Origin: Membranipora membranacea
Taxonomy: Eukaryota > Bryozoa > Gymnolaemata > Cheilostomatida > Membraniporidae
Assembly: GCA_914767715.1 (NCBI GenBank)
Contig: OU612071.1
Location: forward strand, 21,387,681 to 21,451,680
Reading direction: 5' to 3'
DNA length: 64,000 bases
Shown here: piece after piece, positions 24,441-35,931 of the stretch
How positions within the stretch are numbered: position 1 is the stretch's first letter
Layout: every line of letters starts with the position of its first letter
Notes under the pieces: generated by a model
What the model was told of the DNA's origin: nothing
What the model saw: the letters and a program-made list of their open reading frames with translations, nothing else
Databases searched by the model: none
Position numbers and translations under genes: made by a program

Positions 24441-25576
24441 CCTATTAAATGATACAGCTAAAGCTTGTGCACAAGACATTGCCTGACTGTTGTGTTGTCT
24501 GACTTTCTTTAAAAAATGGTGACCTGCTATCGCTATACACACTTAGTTTACTACTTACACACCTCATCACACAAAATAATAACCAATTAATCATCAGATA
24601 CTAGTAAATACTCACATGTACTATTTATACAGCATCAATAAGTCCTCTTGCTGCTCCACAAATACACGATCCACGTCAATCAGTCAGTAACCTGCAGTGT
24701 CTGATTGTCACTTGAGCCCAGTGGTATGTCATTATTGCCTATTGGTATAATCCATGCTCACAGCACAATGCAGAATGTCAAAGTTCACACATCTAACGAT
24801 CGATCTGATTGGACAACAAGTTATCCCAACAATAAATGAAATCTAGTACATTTGCAGACAACTCCAATTTTTGCATGTCTTTCTCAAAGTCTTGGGGGAG
24901 GGACTGGCGGCATAAGAAGGGAATTCAAATCAGAGTATTTAAAGTCAAAGTGGGAAGTGCAACTTGATCCTGAGGATTTTGAAGTTATAAGAGATCAGAG
25001 CATTACAACTTGTTTTGGCCACACTCTGTGATCAATTTTCCTAATTCAAAATTCCTATAGAGTCAGCAGCTTCTTGCAATGTAATAGGATTTAGTGTTGT
25101 CTGAAAAATTAACTCGATGATATTTTTATCATCAATGCATTTTACAGAATTTCATACATCACCTCGGTGCTGATTACAAGGATGGTTTGAGCAAGGAGTT
25201 AAAGACATTTAACTCGTTGGTTTGAGTCACCAATTCAAAGCGTTACATAGAATAGGTGAATTACATGGGAAACCGACCAGATTTGTTGACCGTTGTTTAC
25301 AAAGCAGCATATCCTTATCTCAGGAAACCCTCTAAAAACCAGACCAAGGCAAACCATTGGAAAATCATCAGGATACTCTAGTAATCCAAATTAGTATTGT
25401 TGTATCATTCATTGCATACATCAGTAATTTGGATAACTCCAATCTTTGTAACATGTCATTCAAAAATTCTCCAAATTCTTTCTGATTTAATATGTTACAG
25501 CATCATGAACAGCAAGTCCTTTGTAAAGCAAAAATTCTGCCAAGAGAGGTTTACACCAGAGAGTACTGGGGGCTGG

Positions 25577-25645
25577 GCTGGAGCAATCAACCTTTGAAGC
25601 TCTCCCAAGCGTGCTAACCGATTGCCCCATCTAGCCATCTCGCCA
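25577..25645 (-). repeat. tRNA-derived SINE-like copy (left arm)
   Basis: The minus strand has a tRNA-like A box region (gggcaatcggttagcacgc) followed about 30 bases later by a degenerate B box (ggttgattgctcc). The same copy is present in the other arm at about 45996-46063, so it was in place before the duplication. A cloverleaf with a functional anticodon is not evident. Confidence 0.5.
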
Positions 25646-26142
25646 ATAATTCTGCCTCAAAAGCTATTTCTGTAACTCAACACACTGCTGTAGAAGCATT
25701 GCTGTATAATTGTATAAGACTATACTATCAAGGGGAGTAGAGAATATAAAACAATAAATTTAGTTTATAAACTGATTAACCACACTAGATGAGAATCACA
25801 AAATAACCACAATATATTTCCACTGAGCAAAGCAAAGTTTTGACTGGTTTGTTAATAGCGTTTATAATACAGAACTTCCACCCTTCACAGCTGGTCAGCT
25901 TCTGTGATATTTATCTACTGGTAACAGCTCACCTAAAAGTGAGGACACAATATCAGCAGATCTGTGAACAAGATTTAAAACACTAAGAGCTCTCATTTGT
26001 AAAAAAGATGAATTCAACGATAAGTCAACAGGTGATCTGTAGATATAAGGGTGTGTAGATATCAGTGGGACATACTAACTTTTTTACTCGCTGGTTGTTT
26101 GACCTGGTATGACGGTGATGCCAGTTAGATATACACTGTCGT

Positions 26143-29100
26143 CTACTGAGCTGGCCGCTCACACAGAGATAGAAGCTGGGTATGACCACAGCCACAGTCG
26201 TGTAGTTTGGTGTAACTTGATTGTTGCATACAGATACAGCCACAAGAGGAGCCGATACTCTCATGTGGTTCCCATTCCCACAGGGGGGAGGAGTTAGGGA
26301 GGTGTGACGTCTCTCTACCTGTCCAGTACCACCCTGTACTGTTGGGTCTTAACCCTATCCAGTGACAATTACGTCTCCAGCCTGAAAACACAAACCCATT
26401 TACAAATGACATGGATGACAAAAGTGCCCTCGGGTAGCAACCTGTAGATTTGTGACAATTGATAATCGTCCACATTTCGTGTTATATCTTTTCTAAACGA
26501 GTCATTTCTTCACAAAAGAACAATATTATTTGTTCAGTTTTCCTGATCTAATTATCCAAGAATACTAATATAATACACTATCTGCAAATACAACTTAAAG
26601 AATTTGTTTGAGGCTGCTCCTTTGTATCACATCTTATTCTCCATATTTTATTCTATCATGTGAGCGATTTTCAGCTTTATAATCCAAATATTGAGGAAGT
26701 TATGGCCACTCAAACTTCCAAGGTGATTGCCTTCAATCGGCATTGGGAATAAGTGGATTTTTCCCCTGGGGTATGTCACAGACATGTGGCATAGACATTT
26801 TGAGTTATTAGTTAATACACTAATAATCACACAGATAAGATGATGATCAAAATTCAGACCTGGGTGGGAATCGAACCCAGGTCCCAATACCTATAGGCAA
26901 CGACGCTACCATCACGCCACTTGCATTATTAGCGGCGTCGCCTGCAAAGCCATTTGGACCTGGGTTCGAGACCGTTACAAATTTGAACATTTTGATCATC
27001 AATATTAGTGACGTACCCTAGGGATTGCCGGCTGATTCTTACTGCCGATAAATTGCCGTCACCTTGGAAGTTTGAGAGGCCATAACTTCCTCATTATTTG
27101 GATTATAAAGCTGAAAATCGCTCACATGATAGAATAAAATATGGAGATTAAGATGTGATACAAAAGAGCAGCCTCAAACAAAGTCTTTAAGCTTACAGTA
27201 ACAGACAACTCTGGCATAACCGGAAGCGAGCCGTACTTTCCAGTCAGTCATCAGTTTTTTTTTTAAACGATAGGCCTATTGGTTGTGAAACTCAAGTTAA
27301 TTAAACAAGAAGAGTGTTTGGTTTGACTCAGTCACTTACTTGACGGTGCTCTGTTTTTAACATAATCCTTGATCCAGTCTAGAGAAGTGTGAGTAGTAAA
27401 TACAGCTAAGTTATCTCCCTCTGTCTCACATCGAGACTTGGCATTGTTCCAGTTATATCCTGATCCAGCTAGCCTTATACACGTAGATGTGTCTGATTTT
27501 AGTACATATGTACTGGGGCAGGTCGGAGCTGTGGCGGCTACAAAACATGGAATGAAGAAGGTCATTGTCTGAGCCATCGTTAGAGGGTTCCATAGAATAA
27601 GGAATACCATACTCAACAACAGTAGATTGTTCAAATGAGGGACCTTCTCTGAAACAAGCAGACTACCACACCATATCGATGAATCTCATTATCATACCTG
27701 TCAGTGATTGTACTGATAATAGTATGAGGAATGTTTGTAGAGAGTGGAGATAACTCACTTGTAGGAGAGAGATCAGGTAAATTAAATCCTTGACCTTTCT
27801 GCATCATTGACGCTGTCATATTCTCCACCACTTGCTCGAATATAACACCGAGCTCTGACTTAAAGTCGTCAATCTTACTGTTATACTTTTGTAGTTTTGA
27901 TGCTGAACCCGACCTTATCTGATTACGGACCTCGGTGATGTCGTTGCGTAGAACACTTACAGAAGTGTCCACCTTTTGGTTGTTACTCTCTGTGACATTC
28001 CAGGCTCCTGTTGTTTTAAGATTAATAGATTAAGAGCAGTTTATTGACAGTGAAGCAAAAGCTGATTGATGTGTTTTCACATCTTTGATGGGTCACAAGG
28101 TCAGAATTGACCAGAATTTTTTGAAAAACAGGAATTTGCTAGCATATTTCATACAAGGAGAGGGTGGCGTAATACAGCCCAATAAAATTGGAAGCAAATA
28201 ACGCTGAAATCTTGGCAAGTATCAGCCTCTGAGTAAAAGACAAACATTGATATTTGTTGGCAGGTCTGAATAGTGAGCAGTAGAAAAGTATGAAAAAACA
28301 CATCAGTTAAGACTCTCACCTGCCAGTAAAGTCTGCTGTAGTACATTTGTACCGACCATTAGTTTACTCCGGATACGTGAAAAGAAGTCTGAAATCTCAG
28401 ACTGCCCATTTGTCATCTGCTGAGTTAAACTGTTCAGACCTGCAGTCTGGTTACTCAGACTCTGCCTCAGTATCTGAGCAGTAGACTTGAGAAGCTGTAG
28501 GTTATCACCGTTAGCTCTGACATCAGTGTTAGTCTGTATGATGAGTTGTGTGGTGTGGTTTACAGTTTGGAGCAGATCTCTGATCTCAGTAGATAGTAAT
28601 AGAAGTCCCTGATTATCAGATAAGGTCTGGTTCATGTATGTGCCGATACTGGAGTGAGCCTCTCCTCGTCCTGTGCTACGATTGCGCTGGCTGGTCATCG
28701 CCTCCGACTGGACTGCACCCGAACTCGCTTCATCCTCTGTAAATATGGCAACACTCATTAGTGGTCAAGACAGCACAGAGATTACATCACCAGTCATGAA
28801 TCAAGAGCAATCCTTCACAAAATTTCGATTTGATTGATCCAGGGATCCTCCCTGATTGATCAATGCTACAAACACTAGTTATCCCCTCTTGTAGACTAGG
28901 TAGGCAACTCCTACCTGGTCTACAATATTTTTAGGATTTTTTGCGCTTGAATGATCTATATAGTTATCAATTATTTCTTGGACATGCATAGTTCTAGTTT
29001 CACACTTTAGAGCTTACCTGCTGGTGCAGACTGGCTGAGGGCAGTGAGTTGTCCCCTCATATCCTTCATCTCACTTACTACATAGATCAGAGTGACTACT

Positions 29101-29507
29101 GTAGACACACATGTAATTATAAGTAGTAAGACTACTACAATCACAGCTGGTCTGCTGGAGATAACACAAGGATTGTCTCCTCTTGTTCTACTATAACCTG
29201 TAGAAGTAAAGTACTGGCTTGGTTCAGTTTAATAGATAGAAGTTGTCAGGTCTGTGCTGTTTGAAATGGGTGGGGCTGATGGAAGGTAAACAATCAAAAG
29301 CTTCAAAAAACTCTAACTTCTTGACCAAACAAATTTTACAATTCATTGGTTGATTTGGCTGATTCCTTTTCATTTTCACCTAAGATTGTTCTAACTGAAG
29401 ATGCTTAGTAACTTACTGGTGAGTTTAGAATAGCTTGAGCTGGTGCTGCATTCATCAGAGGCAAAAGGCTCATCAAACCCGTCTCCGTCCAGATGGAAAG
29501 TCTCCAT
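26143..29507 (-). CDS. type II membrane C-type lectin receptor, six exons
   Basis: Exons 29417-29507, 29018-29197, 28320-28736, 27759-28007, 27340-27537 and 26143-26381 join through GT..AG introns that are all phase 1, giving 457 residues and a TAG stop. Order: short acidic cytoplasmic tail from METFHLDGDGFDEPF; one membrane segment (PAVIVVVLLLIITCVSTVVT) near residues 46-70; a long extracellular stalk with heptad-like and N-glycosylation motifs (NQT, NHT, NMT) near 90-315; then a C-type lectin domain starting CPSTYVLKSDTSTC. The domain keeps the WIGL motif, the WYW block and the last Cys pair (long form). A canonical EPN or QPD sugar motif is missing (EPH occurs at that place), so calcium-dependent sugar binding is uncertain. 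It probably binds surface ligands, as such receptors do in recognition or adhesion. The copy in the other arm is a pseudogene. The exon 4 donor at 27758 is my choice because it preserves the frame. Confidence 0.85.
26599..27186. mobile_element. 588-bp TTAA-flanked MITE with tRNA-like core
   Basis: Inverted repeats of about 125 bases (outer part gtttgaggctgctcctttgt) bound the element. TTAA occurs directly outside each end (26595-26598, 27187-27190), the duplication made by piggyBac-type transposases. The interior holds two tRNA-like pieces in opposite orientation. It sits in the intron between lectin exons 5 and 6 and is absent from the other arm, where the flanks meet as gtaagcctgtatttgcag, so it arrived after the duplication. 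Confidence 0.7.
26858..26922 (-). repeat. tRNA-like sequence within the MITE
   Basis: The minus strand reads an A-box-like tggcgtgatggtagcg and a perfect B box ggttcgattcc, spaced as in a tRNA gene. A second, partial copy in the opposite sense (B box ggttcgagacc) is at 26932-26982. No acceptor stem pairing is convincing, so a SINE-like relic is more likely than a working tRNA gene. Confidence 0.5.
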
Positions 29508-29570
29508 ATCTAAATACCTTCACTGGGTTTATTCTCTGAATTGGCTTGTACGCAGATCTGTGCACTATAA

Positions 29571-31780
29571 AATTAAATTCAAAATCAGATATTTCCCATT
29601 GAAGTCATATGATTATTGTTAACAAGTCAACTGATCTTCTCATTGGCTCAAATGCAAAATTAAATTCACAATCGACACAGCCTGTTAGTAACTTACGTTT
29701 GTCAATTTTTCCAGCTTCACACTACACCAGAGCGATAGATCCTATCATGTGATGTTTGGCAACAACAACAAAACTGTTTTATACTTGATGACTACTCTTA
29801 CTAGTAGAGGGAAAGAACTGCTGACTCGATGACTCACGACACAGAGAACAGATAAATAATAAATGTCAAGTTCCACACAGATGATGTAAGATACACACAA
29901 ACGATGTAAGGTTCATGCCTGGACAAAACTCAACTGCTGTCAAACTTGTCAGAAACACAAACCTATAAGAGATTCTGTAAACTGTCATCTTATCAGACGT
30001 GTTTACTTAGGAGGTCACAGGGTCATGTGGGTTTTATTAGTTTATAAAATAAATCATCTGATAAAACTAACATCCTGAAAAATACTTAAGGTCAAAGCTC
30101 ATGAATGACACTAATTTGTGTCTTGTAATAGTGATAATTGTATCAGTTTCATCAAAAATTGGCACCGAAACGGGTAAATATACAGAGTGTTCTAAGTGCT
30201 CTGGCAGCGCTAACAAACCAATATGATACTAAAGATACATACTTGAACATTGTGTGGATTAAAACAAAGCCGCAGTTGCACCATGAGATACACATTGCAA
30301 TATTAAAAGGGTTGAAACTCAGTAGGAAGTATTAGAAGTATAATCTGACTAATGTCATCAAAATACATCACTGTGTAAGGTAATACCACCTAAAAGCCTC
30401 CTGAGAGGAATGATGAATAAGGCTTATCCATAATTTGTGTAGCAGAGAAACATTTTCCATCTGGTTTTATAGTCTGAGTATTTAGACTATTTGACTTCAC
30501 ATGTCACCGCATGATCAGCTTTACCGAATCCCTACAATAATATAATACAGTTATCGGGAGAGCGGACAATTTAGGAATTACTGATTTACATAGGCACATA
30601 TTTACTGTTTACTATGGCTTTATATGACAGTCAAGTATGGGAATGGCAATGGATATAACAAAAAACTCCAGGAATAATTGAATTATTCACAGGTTAAATA
30701 ATTGTTTGCCAAAGTTGTCTCTCCTTGTCTTCTCCAGTTATCAGAATGTTCAGTCCAATCTAGTTTGATAGTTCGGAGCTGGTAACGCAAGAGACACGGC
30801 TAAGTCCAATTTAGCTACTTATTATATTCACACTGATAAGATATTCTTATGTCAACAGTATTCAATATCTAGTAGTGAAAGGTTTACTTAGCTCTCATAT
30901 CAGAAGCCTGACACACATATATATGATACCAGGCTATATGTTGTTGATACTATTTGAATTACTCTGCTTCATTCGCCCGTCTAAATGTGGTGAGACTGGA
31001 GGTGTAGTTCCACAAATAAACATAATTTGGCAACGGTTATTGAGACTAGCATTTGTACTTGTAAGTACGATGAGAACTGTGATTCCATCATATCCACTAC
31101 GATGGAGGAACAGAATTTGGAAAATATAGTAGCGATAGAACAACAGATTTTTAACTTCGCTGGTGGAGAAGCTCTCACATCTTACCATTAATGTTTCAAA
31201 TGATCACTCCACATACTGGAATTCTGCCATTCAAATATGGATATTATCGTGTATTGAATTGTATAAAGTGTAATGGTAAATTTTCTTGTGCCAAGCAAAA
31301 TTTATGTTATTTATAAAGGCTATTTCTTTCACAGGTTTTATGTTGTGTGACTCTGAATATTTGGTGGTGTATGGATCAGGACACGCAATCTTCAGTTGTT
31401 CTGTGAGTTACTTTGTTCTCAGGCTTGATATTCATTTGCAGTGATAATAATGAGTTTCAAATTTGATTTTTTAAGACTGCCCACAATATGAGAGGTTTTT
31501 GCTGTACTCCCCGTTAGTGCATGATAAGCTGGGTTGTGCATCAACAAAAATAAGGATCGGTTTTGAAAACAGGCAAAACTTGTTTGTGTTTCAACGTTAA
31601 TTAAGTTTATTGTTAGAAAATATTGAATTACCCTATTGGTCTACGTGGAGCAGCCTCAGCCTCATTCGGGTTATTTACTGTCTTATTCACATATACCAGA
31701 TACACAAAACATAATGAGAAAACGATCTTCAGTTACTTTATGTCTTTATTTACAGATTTGAGAGTTCTACAGCTATAAAC
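29571..31780. other. spacer sequence, no gene seen
   Basis: This sequence is outside both arms. Short frames at 30138-30335 and 30875-31188 lack recognisable features. Nothing here can be supported as a gene. Confidence 0.3.
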
Positions 31781-31784
31781 TTCA

Positions 31785-31842
31785 CCACCACCACCACCAC
31801 CACCACCACCACCACCACCACCACCACCACCACCACCACCAC
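31785..31842. repeat. (CAC)n microsatellite
   Basis: About 19 uninterrupted cac/acc triplets directly before an NHL-repeat-like exon. Confidence 0.95.
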
Positions 31843-31855
31843 TTTTGTCTGGCAC

Positions 31856-32170
31856 ATGGAGATCGATATCTACCGACCAAGTAATGTTGTCTACATCGAT
31901 TGGCACTCACCGAAAACAAGCGATGGTACTTCTTCTATCATCATAGCAGGGAACACTACTGAGTACAGTTACAGAGAGGGTAGAGGGACTGAGGCTCAGT
32001 TTGGCCCAATCACAGGATTCACACAGATCACGGATAGGCATTTAGTAGTAGTTGATCGTTTTAATCACTGTCTTAGGCTGATTGATCGTCTTACAGATCC
32101 ACCTCTCTGTTCTGCGGGCAGTGTGAGTCTGGTGAAGAGGTTCTCATTACACTGCCATCTGTAGGAAGCC
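31856..32170 (+). pseudogene. NHL-repeat (beta-propeller) exon, frame damaged
   Basis: The plus strand encodes one and a half NHL blades: SNVVYIDWHSPKTSDGTSSI, the GRGTEAQFGPITGF turn, and LVVVDRFNHCLRLIDRLT, the D-x-x-N-x-x-L/I-R signature of the family. After LTDP the expected continuation (a Cys-Gly-x-Cys segment) is found in another frame near 32105, so a small indel has broken it. NHL propellers bind proteins or RNA; here the surrounding sequence suggests an extracellular or membrane protein family. A second NHL piece lies at 35429-35931 on the opposite strand. Confidence 0.6.
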
Positions 32171-32432
32171 TGTCTGCACGGTTTGTTTCATTAGGATATG
32201 TCACTGATTTTAATTTTGAACACCACTCTATAGTTTTCTGGTTTTCATTCAGTTTATTTCTTATTAATGCCCTTTTACTGCCTCTGATACTACGTTGTAC
32301 CAAAGCACGCAAAACTTTCCAGAACTTGCATCTCTTTTTGAATGCCTTATCCCTGGCTCTAATGAGCTTTTCTATGGCAGTAGAAATCGAAAGTGGCCTG
32401 TCCGTTTTATTTTCTAAGTGCAATAGGGGCAA
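32150..32432 (-). pseudogene. LINE endonuclease-RT linker fragment
   Basis: A minus-strand frame contains IEKLIRARDKAFKKRCKFWK and VQRSIRGSKRALIRNKL. This is the basic linker between the endonuclease and reverse-transcriptase domains of non-LTR retrotransposons (pattern RDxxxKK...W..L...V...IR..K). It is short and isolated. It may belong to the same family as the RT tail at 4263-4592, since both are minus-strand fragments with similar basic composition. Confidence 0.5.
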
Positions 32433-32629
32433 TGTATATCCGGAATTTTGTCAATAACTGAATGATCTAATTCTTTGAAATGAAATAAGCTGGTGCCGTC
32501 AAGTGAGAAAGATAAAATAACCCCTTACCATGCTCATAAGCAAAGATATTTTATTCTGTCTTGAGTAAGTTACCTTTGTTCTACATAAATACTCAATTTA
32601 TTTTGTGGTTCTTAAGTTCTGATTGATCA

Positions 32630-33310
32630 TTGAGAGCCTCTCTTTCCAGCTTCCTGTCAGAGAATAATACCAGAGTAGCCCTACTCTTCACTGATGCCAT
32701 GACGGCAAGAGGCTACTCGAAAGCTGACAGCTTGACCATCTCGAAAATGTCCTGCAGAAGGATCCGACAGCGCGGTAGGGTCAAGTCGGAAAGAGAGATT
32801 GCGAGGGAGAGAATTAATAAAAAGAAACATCTGTTAAGACAAGGGGTTTCCCAAATTTGATATAAAATTATCATTGTATCATTGAGGCGGGAGGATCTAC
32901 AAAACTAATTGTGTCAATCATACATCAGTGTACACTGGAAGCATTGCTGCTGACCCATTGGGTTTCCTGTTTGTTTTGAAGCACTTAAAAATATAGAAAT
33001 ATATGGGTTGGTTGGCAACGTTTGTATACAGGGATGAATTAGGCATATCTATCCAATAAATTGATGACAACACCTCCAGGTATTCCCAAGAAAATGATAC
33101 ATATACCTAATGCATTAGACTCCAAAACAAGATTTCAGCAACAAATTATAAATGCCACTTTATAGAAGCTTGAAGGTCGAAAAAGGGCACAACTGGCGGA
33201 AGAGGGTTAACTTTTTCCGTTAGCGTATGAGCTTATGAGCTCTGAGGATGAAGCAGATGTGTTCAGGCTAACATTTATATCAGACAATGCAGCAAGACAC
33301 ATCAAAGAGG
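32630..33310 (+). other. coding-like fragments, unrecognised
   Basis: A frame at 32630-32860 ends in a very basic helix (RVKSEREIARERINKKKHLL). At about 33180-33310 the plus strand reads LAYELMSSEDEADVFRLTF before a GT donor, with one in-frame stop upstream. Both look like relics of coding exons. I cannot name a family. Confidence 0.25.
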
Positions 33311-33540
33311 TAAATGGTTGACATTTCTGCTGCTTAGTTTCACAATATTCAGGGTATACTCTCTACTAACTGATATATATGTAGACGAAACAATTTTTCT
33401 AATAAGAGCTACCTTTACCCTTTAACATTTACGGCAGTCATACTTTTGTCATACTGAGTTCAACTCATATAATAGTGTGAATGTTCATACCCAGAGAGTG
33501 GAAAATGTAAACCATGATGAACGCCAGAAACTCATAGTTG

Positions 33541-33606
33541 ATGGACTGCGTTGGGATTTGAACCTGCATGCTGAAGGAAAGGCGCTCTAAGCAACTCTTC
33601 CACCTC
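33541..33606 (-). repeat. tRNA-like SINE head or tRNA pseudogene
   Basis: The minus strand reads an A-box-like region (ggaagagttgcttagagcgc) and a B box ggttcaaatcc at tRNA spacing. The acceptor stem is not well paired (ggaggtgg against gcagtcca), so it is a relic. Confidence 0.45.
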
Positions 33607-33609
33607 CTA

Positions 33610-35428
33610 CTCTTGAACCTGTACCTATTATTCATATCGGTTTGTTCTCTTTCAGCTTGACAGGAGACGAGGTGTGATATGCCTCAAGCAAGAGAAACTG
33701 TCAAAAAGAGTACCTTCTCTTAAGATCTGGACCAATAACTGTGTGAAATCTGATGTTTATTGTTTTGTTTATGTTGCTGTTAAATTTTTATTTAGCTTAG
33801 TCTGACTATGTATCATCAAAGAGCATTGTGCAGGATTCATCTATTCTACAATAATTTTCTTCAATTTGATGCCTGAGAATGCTGACTTAGACCAGTAATT
33901 TTGTCGCAAACTCCTGCTTAGATCATGATAGCACAAGAGTTTCCCCCTCCATCAAAAACAGAAGACAATTCTTTGAGCTTATTGGTGATTTGTTATTTAA
34001 AACAGTGGTTTGTCAAAAGCAAAATGATGTTGCTGGGCATTCACAACCAAAACATGTGCCTTTAGAATTTTGTTCTCAATAGTAAATAGGCGTTCATTGT
34101 CTTGCTATAAGGTTTTGTGATAAATACCTGGAAAATCACTAATTCAATAGACAATTAGCATGCGCAAGTGAGTACTTGGGTGAAAGCGTTCCCTTGAACG
34201 CAAGCCTCGTTTAATTTCTGATGCTACCATCTATCTTCAAATGATCAGAGCAGATATGACTGAGGAAGGCAAAATAAAGTCACATGACTATTCTGCCAGC
34301 TGAAAGTGAATTCTAGTTTCCCTCATTTGGCATTGTTGACTTTCCGTTCAGGCATTCCAAAGGGTAAGTTGAATAATTTTAACAGCAAACTTATTTTTAA
34401 TATTTATGCAGATACGTCAACTTGGTTAACATCAGGTTATGATCGATTGATTTGATTTCTCCAAACAGACAGCTATTTATTAAGAACATGTATTTTGTCT
34501 CATAGCAGTTTAGAAACGCACCTATGATGAATACAGATTACGGTTTTATTACAGTCTGGGAGTATTAACTTTGGCTGACCAAACTCGTACTATGAATAAG
34601 GAAGACATGTCTGTGTGTGCCAGCAAGGAGCTGAATCTATCATTGGAGCGCAATAAGATGGATATTCTGTTTCTAGGACATAAATATGGTCAGCGGTGAG
34701 TTATTGTTCTATATTTGAAGGAAGCAGGTTGGTGGAATAAAATGCAGCAATTGATTGTTACAATAACAAAAATGAACAGTCTTGCAGTATGAATTCTGAC
34801 TATGTTTGGTATCTACTACACTGTCACTCTGTATAATGTCGGTATTCATTCTAAGAGACCTTTCATTAATTACCCCTAGTACATGACAAGTAACTTGAAA
34901 ATTTAACTGTCAACGACCGAATGAGAGGGTACCCTGATCCTGGAAGACTTTTAATGACTTATTTACAACAAGTTGAGCTTACTGTCTCTAACTTGTATTG
35001 GGAATACCAGTCAGAAAAGAGAATACTGCAGCCCTAGTGCTTAGCCCATTTTAAAGTAAATTTGTCAGTTTTCCTATGGTTGCAGTATGCAACCCTGCCA
35101 CAGGCCAGTTCAATGTTTCTATCTAAATTATTGTAGGATCTCGCTGAGTGGTAAGTGTTTTGTTTGTGAGGGTGAACTTTACATGAGTTATCTTTATTAG
35201 AATGTAGTATAGGTGGTCTTGTCATTACATAGAAACACATTACATGTAAAATCAAGCCTATTATATTATATTGTCTTACACTGTGAAGGCTCATTCTATA
35301 ACAACACAATAGTGAATGTAATTTATTTAGCATGCAGGTTTAATTAAATGATCATGGAAAGCTGGTTGGTTCATTGTAAGTGGGTCAAATCTCGACAATT
35401 CTAGAATTGTACAGAATTGTCCAACAAT
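33610..35428. other. mostly non-coding; one possible exon
   Basis: One candidate exon at about 34557-34694 (plus) is bounded by an AG acceptor and a GTGAGT donor and reads about 46 codons, including ELNLSLERNKMDILFLGHKY. No partner exons were found and the family is unknown. The rest shows nothing. Confidence 0.25.
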
Positions 35429-35931
35429 TCAGGGGCATGAAACGCAGTGAGAGAGAGGTTGGTTCAGACATCCTGCGCAAAGATCCAGTGTGCAAACATT
35501 GTCTGCGTCCATGTCAATTAATCGGATCCTGTTATTGAATTCGTCAGCTACAAGTTGTGTTTTGTAACCGATGAATACAAGGTCATATGAGGAGTTGAAT
35601 AAGGAGCTGAGGAGAGAGCCGTCTAGGTAGCCATGAGTAACTGGTGAACCAGAGATAAGTTATATTGTCTTCTCTCTGTATGTGATACAGTAGACTGCTT
35701 GCCCAGCAGATATGACATTGAGGTTTCCTGTCTCATCCTGTGTCTGGTGTGTAATTGAGTCAAAGATGTCACACTTAATAAAAGTACTGATAGCGCCAGA
35801 TTTGATATCTACAGTCCTGACAGCCCTGTTATGGGAGTCTGTGACAAACAGCTGCCCGTCATCGTTATTGTCTCTCATCACAGACCAGGGATAGGCAAAC
35901 TGACCAGGGTGACCATCTGTGTATCCACAGC
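35429..35931 (-). pseudogene. NHL-repeat exon with in-frame stop
   Basis: The minus strand, from an acceptor at 35932, encodes tandem NHL blades: CGYTDGHPGQFAYPWSVM, then LFVTDSHNRAVRTVDI, then GYLDGSLLSSLFNSSYDLVF, and LVADEFNNRIRLIDMD, ending in a Cys-rich tail (CAGCLNQPLSHCVSCP). Each blade shows the D-x-x-N-R-x-x-R-x-I/V-D signature. A TAA at 35660-35662 interrupts the reading between blades two and three, in an otherwise continuous frame, so this is a recently disabled gene or carries a sequence error. It is about 2.9 kb downstream of the kinase stop and on the same strand, but is a separate gene. Confidence 0.65.

Larger units (their letters stand above)
13185..29570 (+). repeat. left arm of about 50-kb inverted duplication
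   Basis: This segment recurs in reverse complement at about 42970-62955. Anchors I matched by eye include the outer edge (13190-13240 with 62900-62950), 13865-13965 with 62466-62580, 15780-15960 with 60440-60630, 17490-17600 with 56450-56600, 22840-23000 with 55680-55820, 23457-23678 with 55026-55253, 24600-24840 with 46930-47150, 25570-25650 with 46000-46090, 26143-26475 with 45020-45357, and 29400-29567 with 42974-43140. Similarity is obviously below identity, with many substitutions and small indels, and each arm has private transposon insertions. The duplication is therefore old enough to have diverged and is not a simple assembly repeat. Confidence 0.9.

Noticed and set aside
26858-26922. 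Functional tRNA gene
   Set aside because: A and B boxes are good, but the acceptor stem does not pair, and the sequence is inside an inverted-repeat element beside a reversed partial copy.
27332-27634. A frame starting NNLLLLSMVFLILWNPLTMA that looks like a signal peptide before the lectin domain
   Set aside because: It begins at a TTG, not an ATG, and crosses the acceptor of lectin exon 5. The six-exon model with a membrane anchor in exon 2 keeps phase throughout, so the hydrophobic run is intron sequence.
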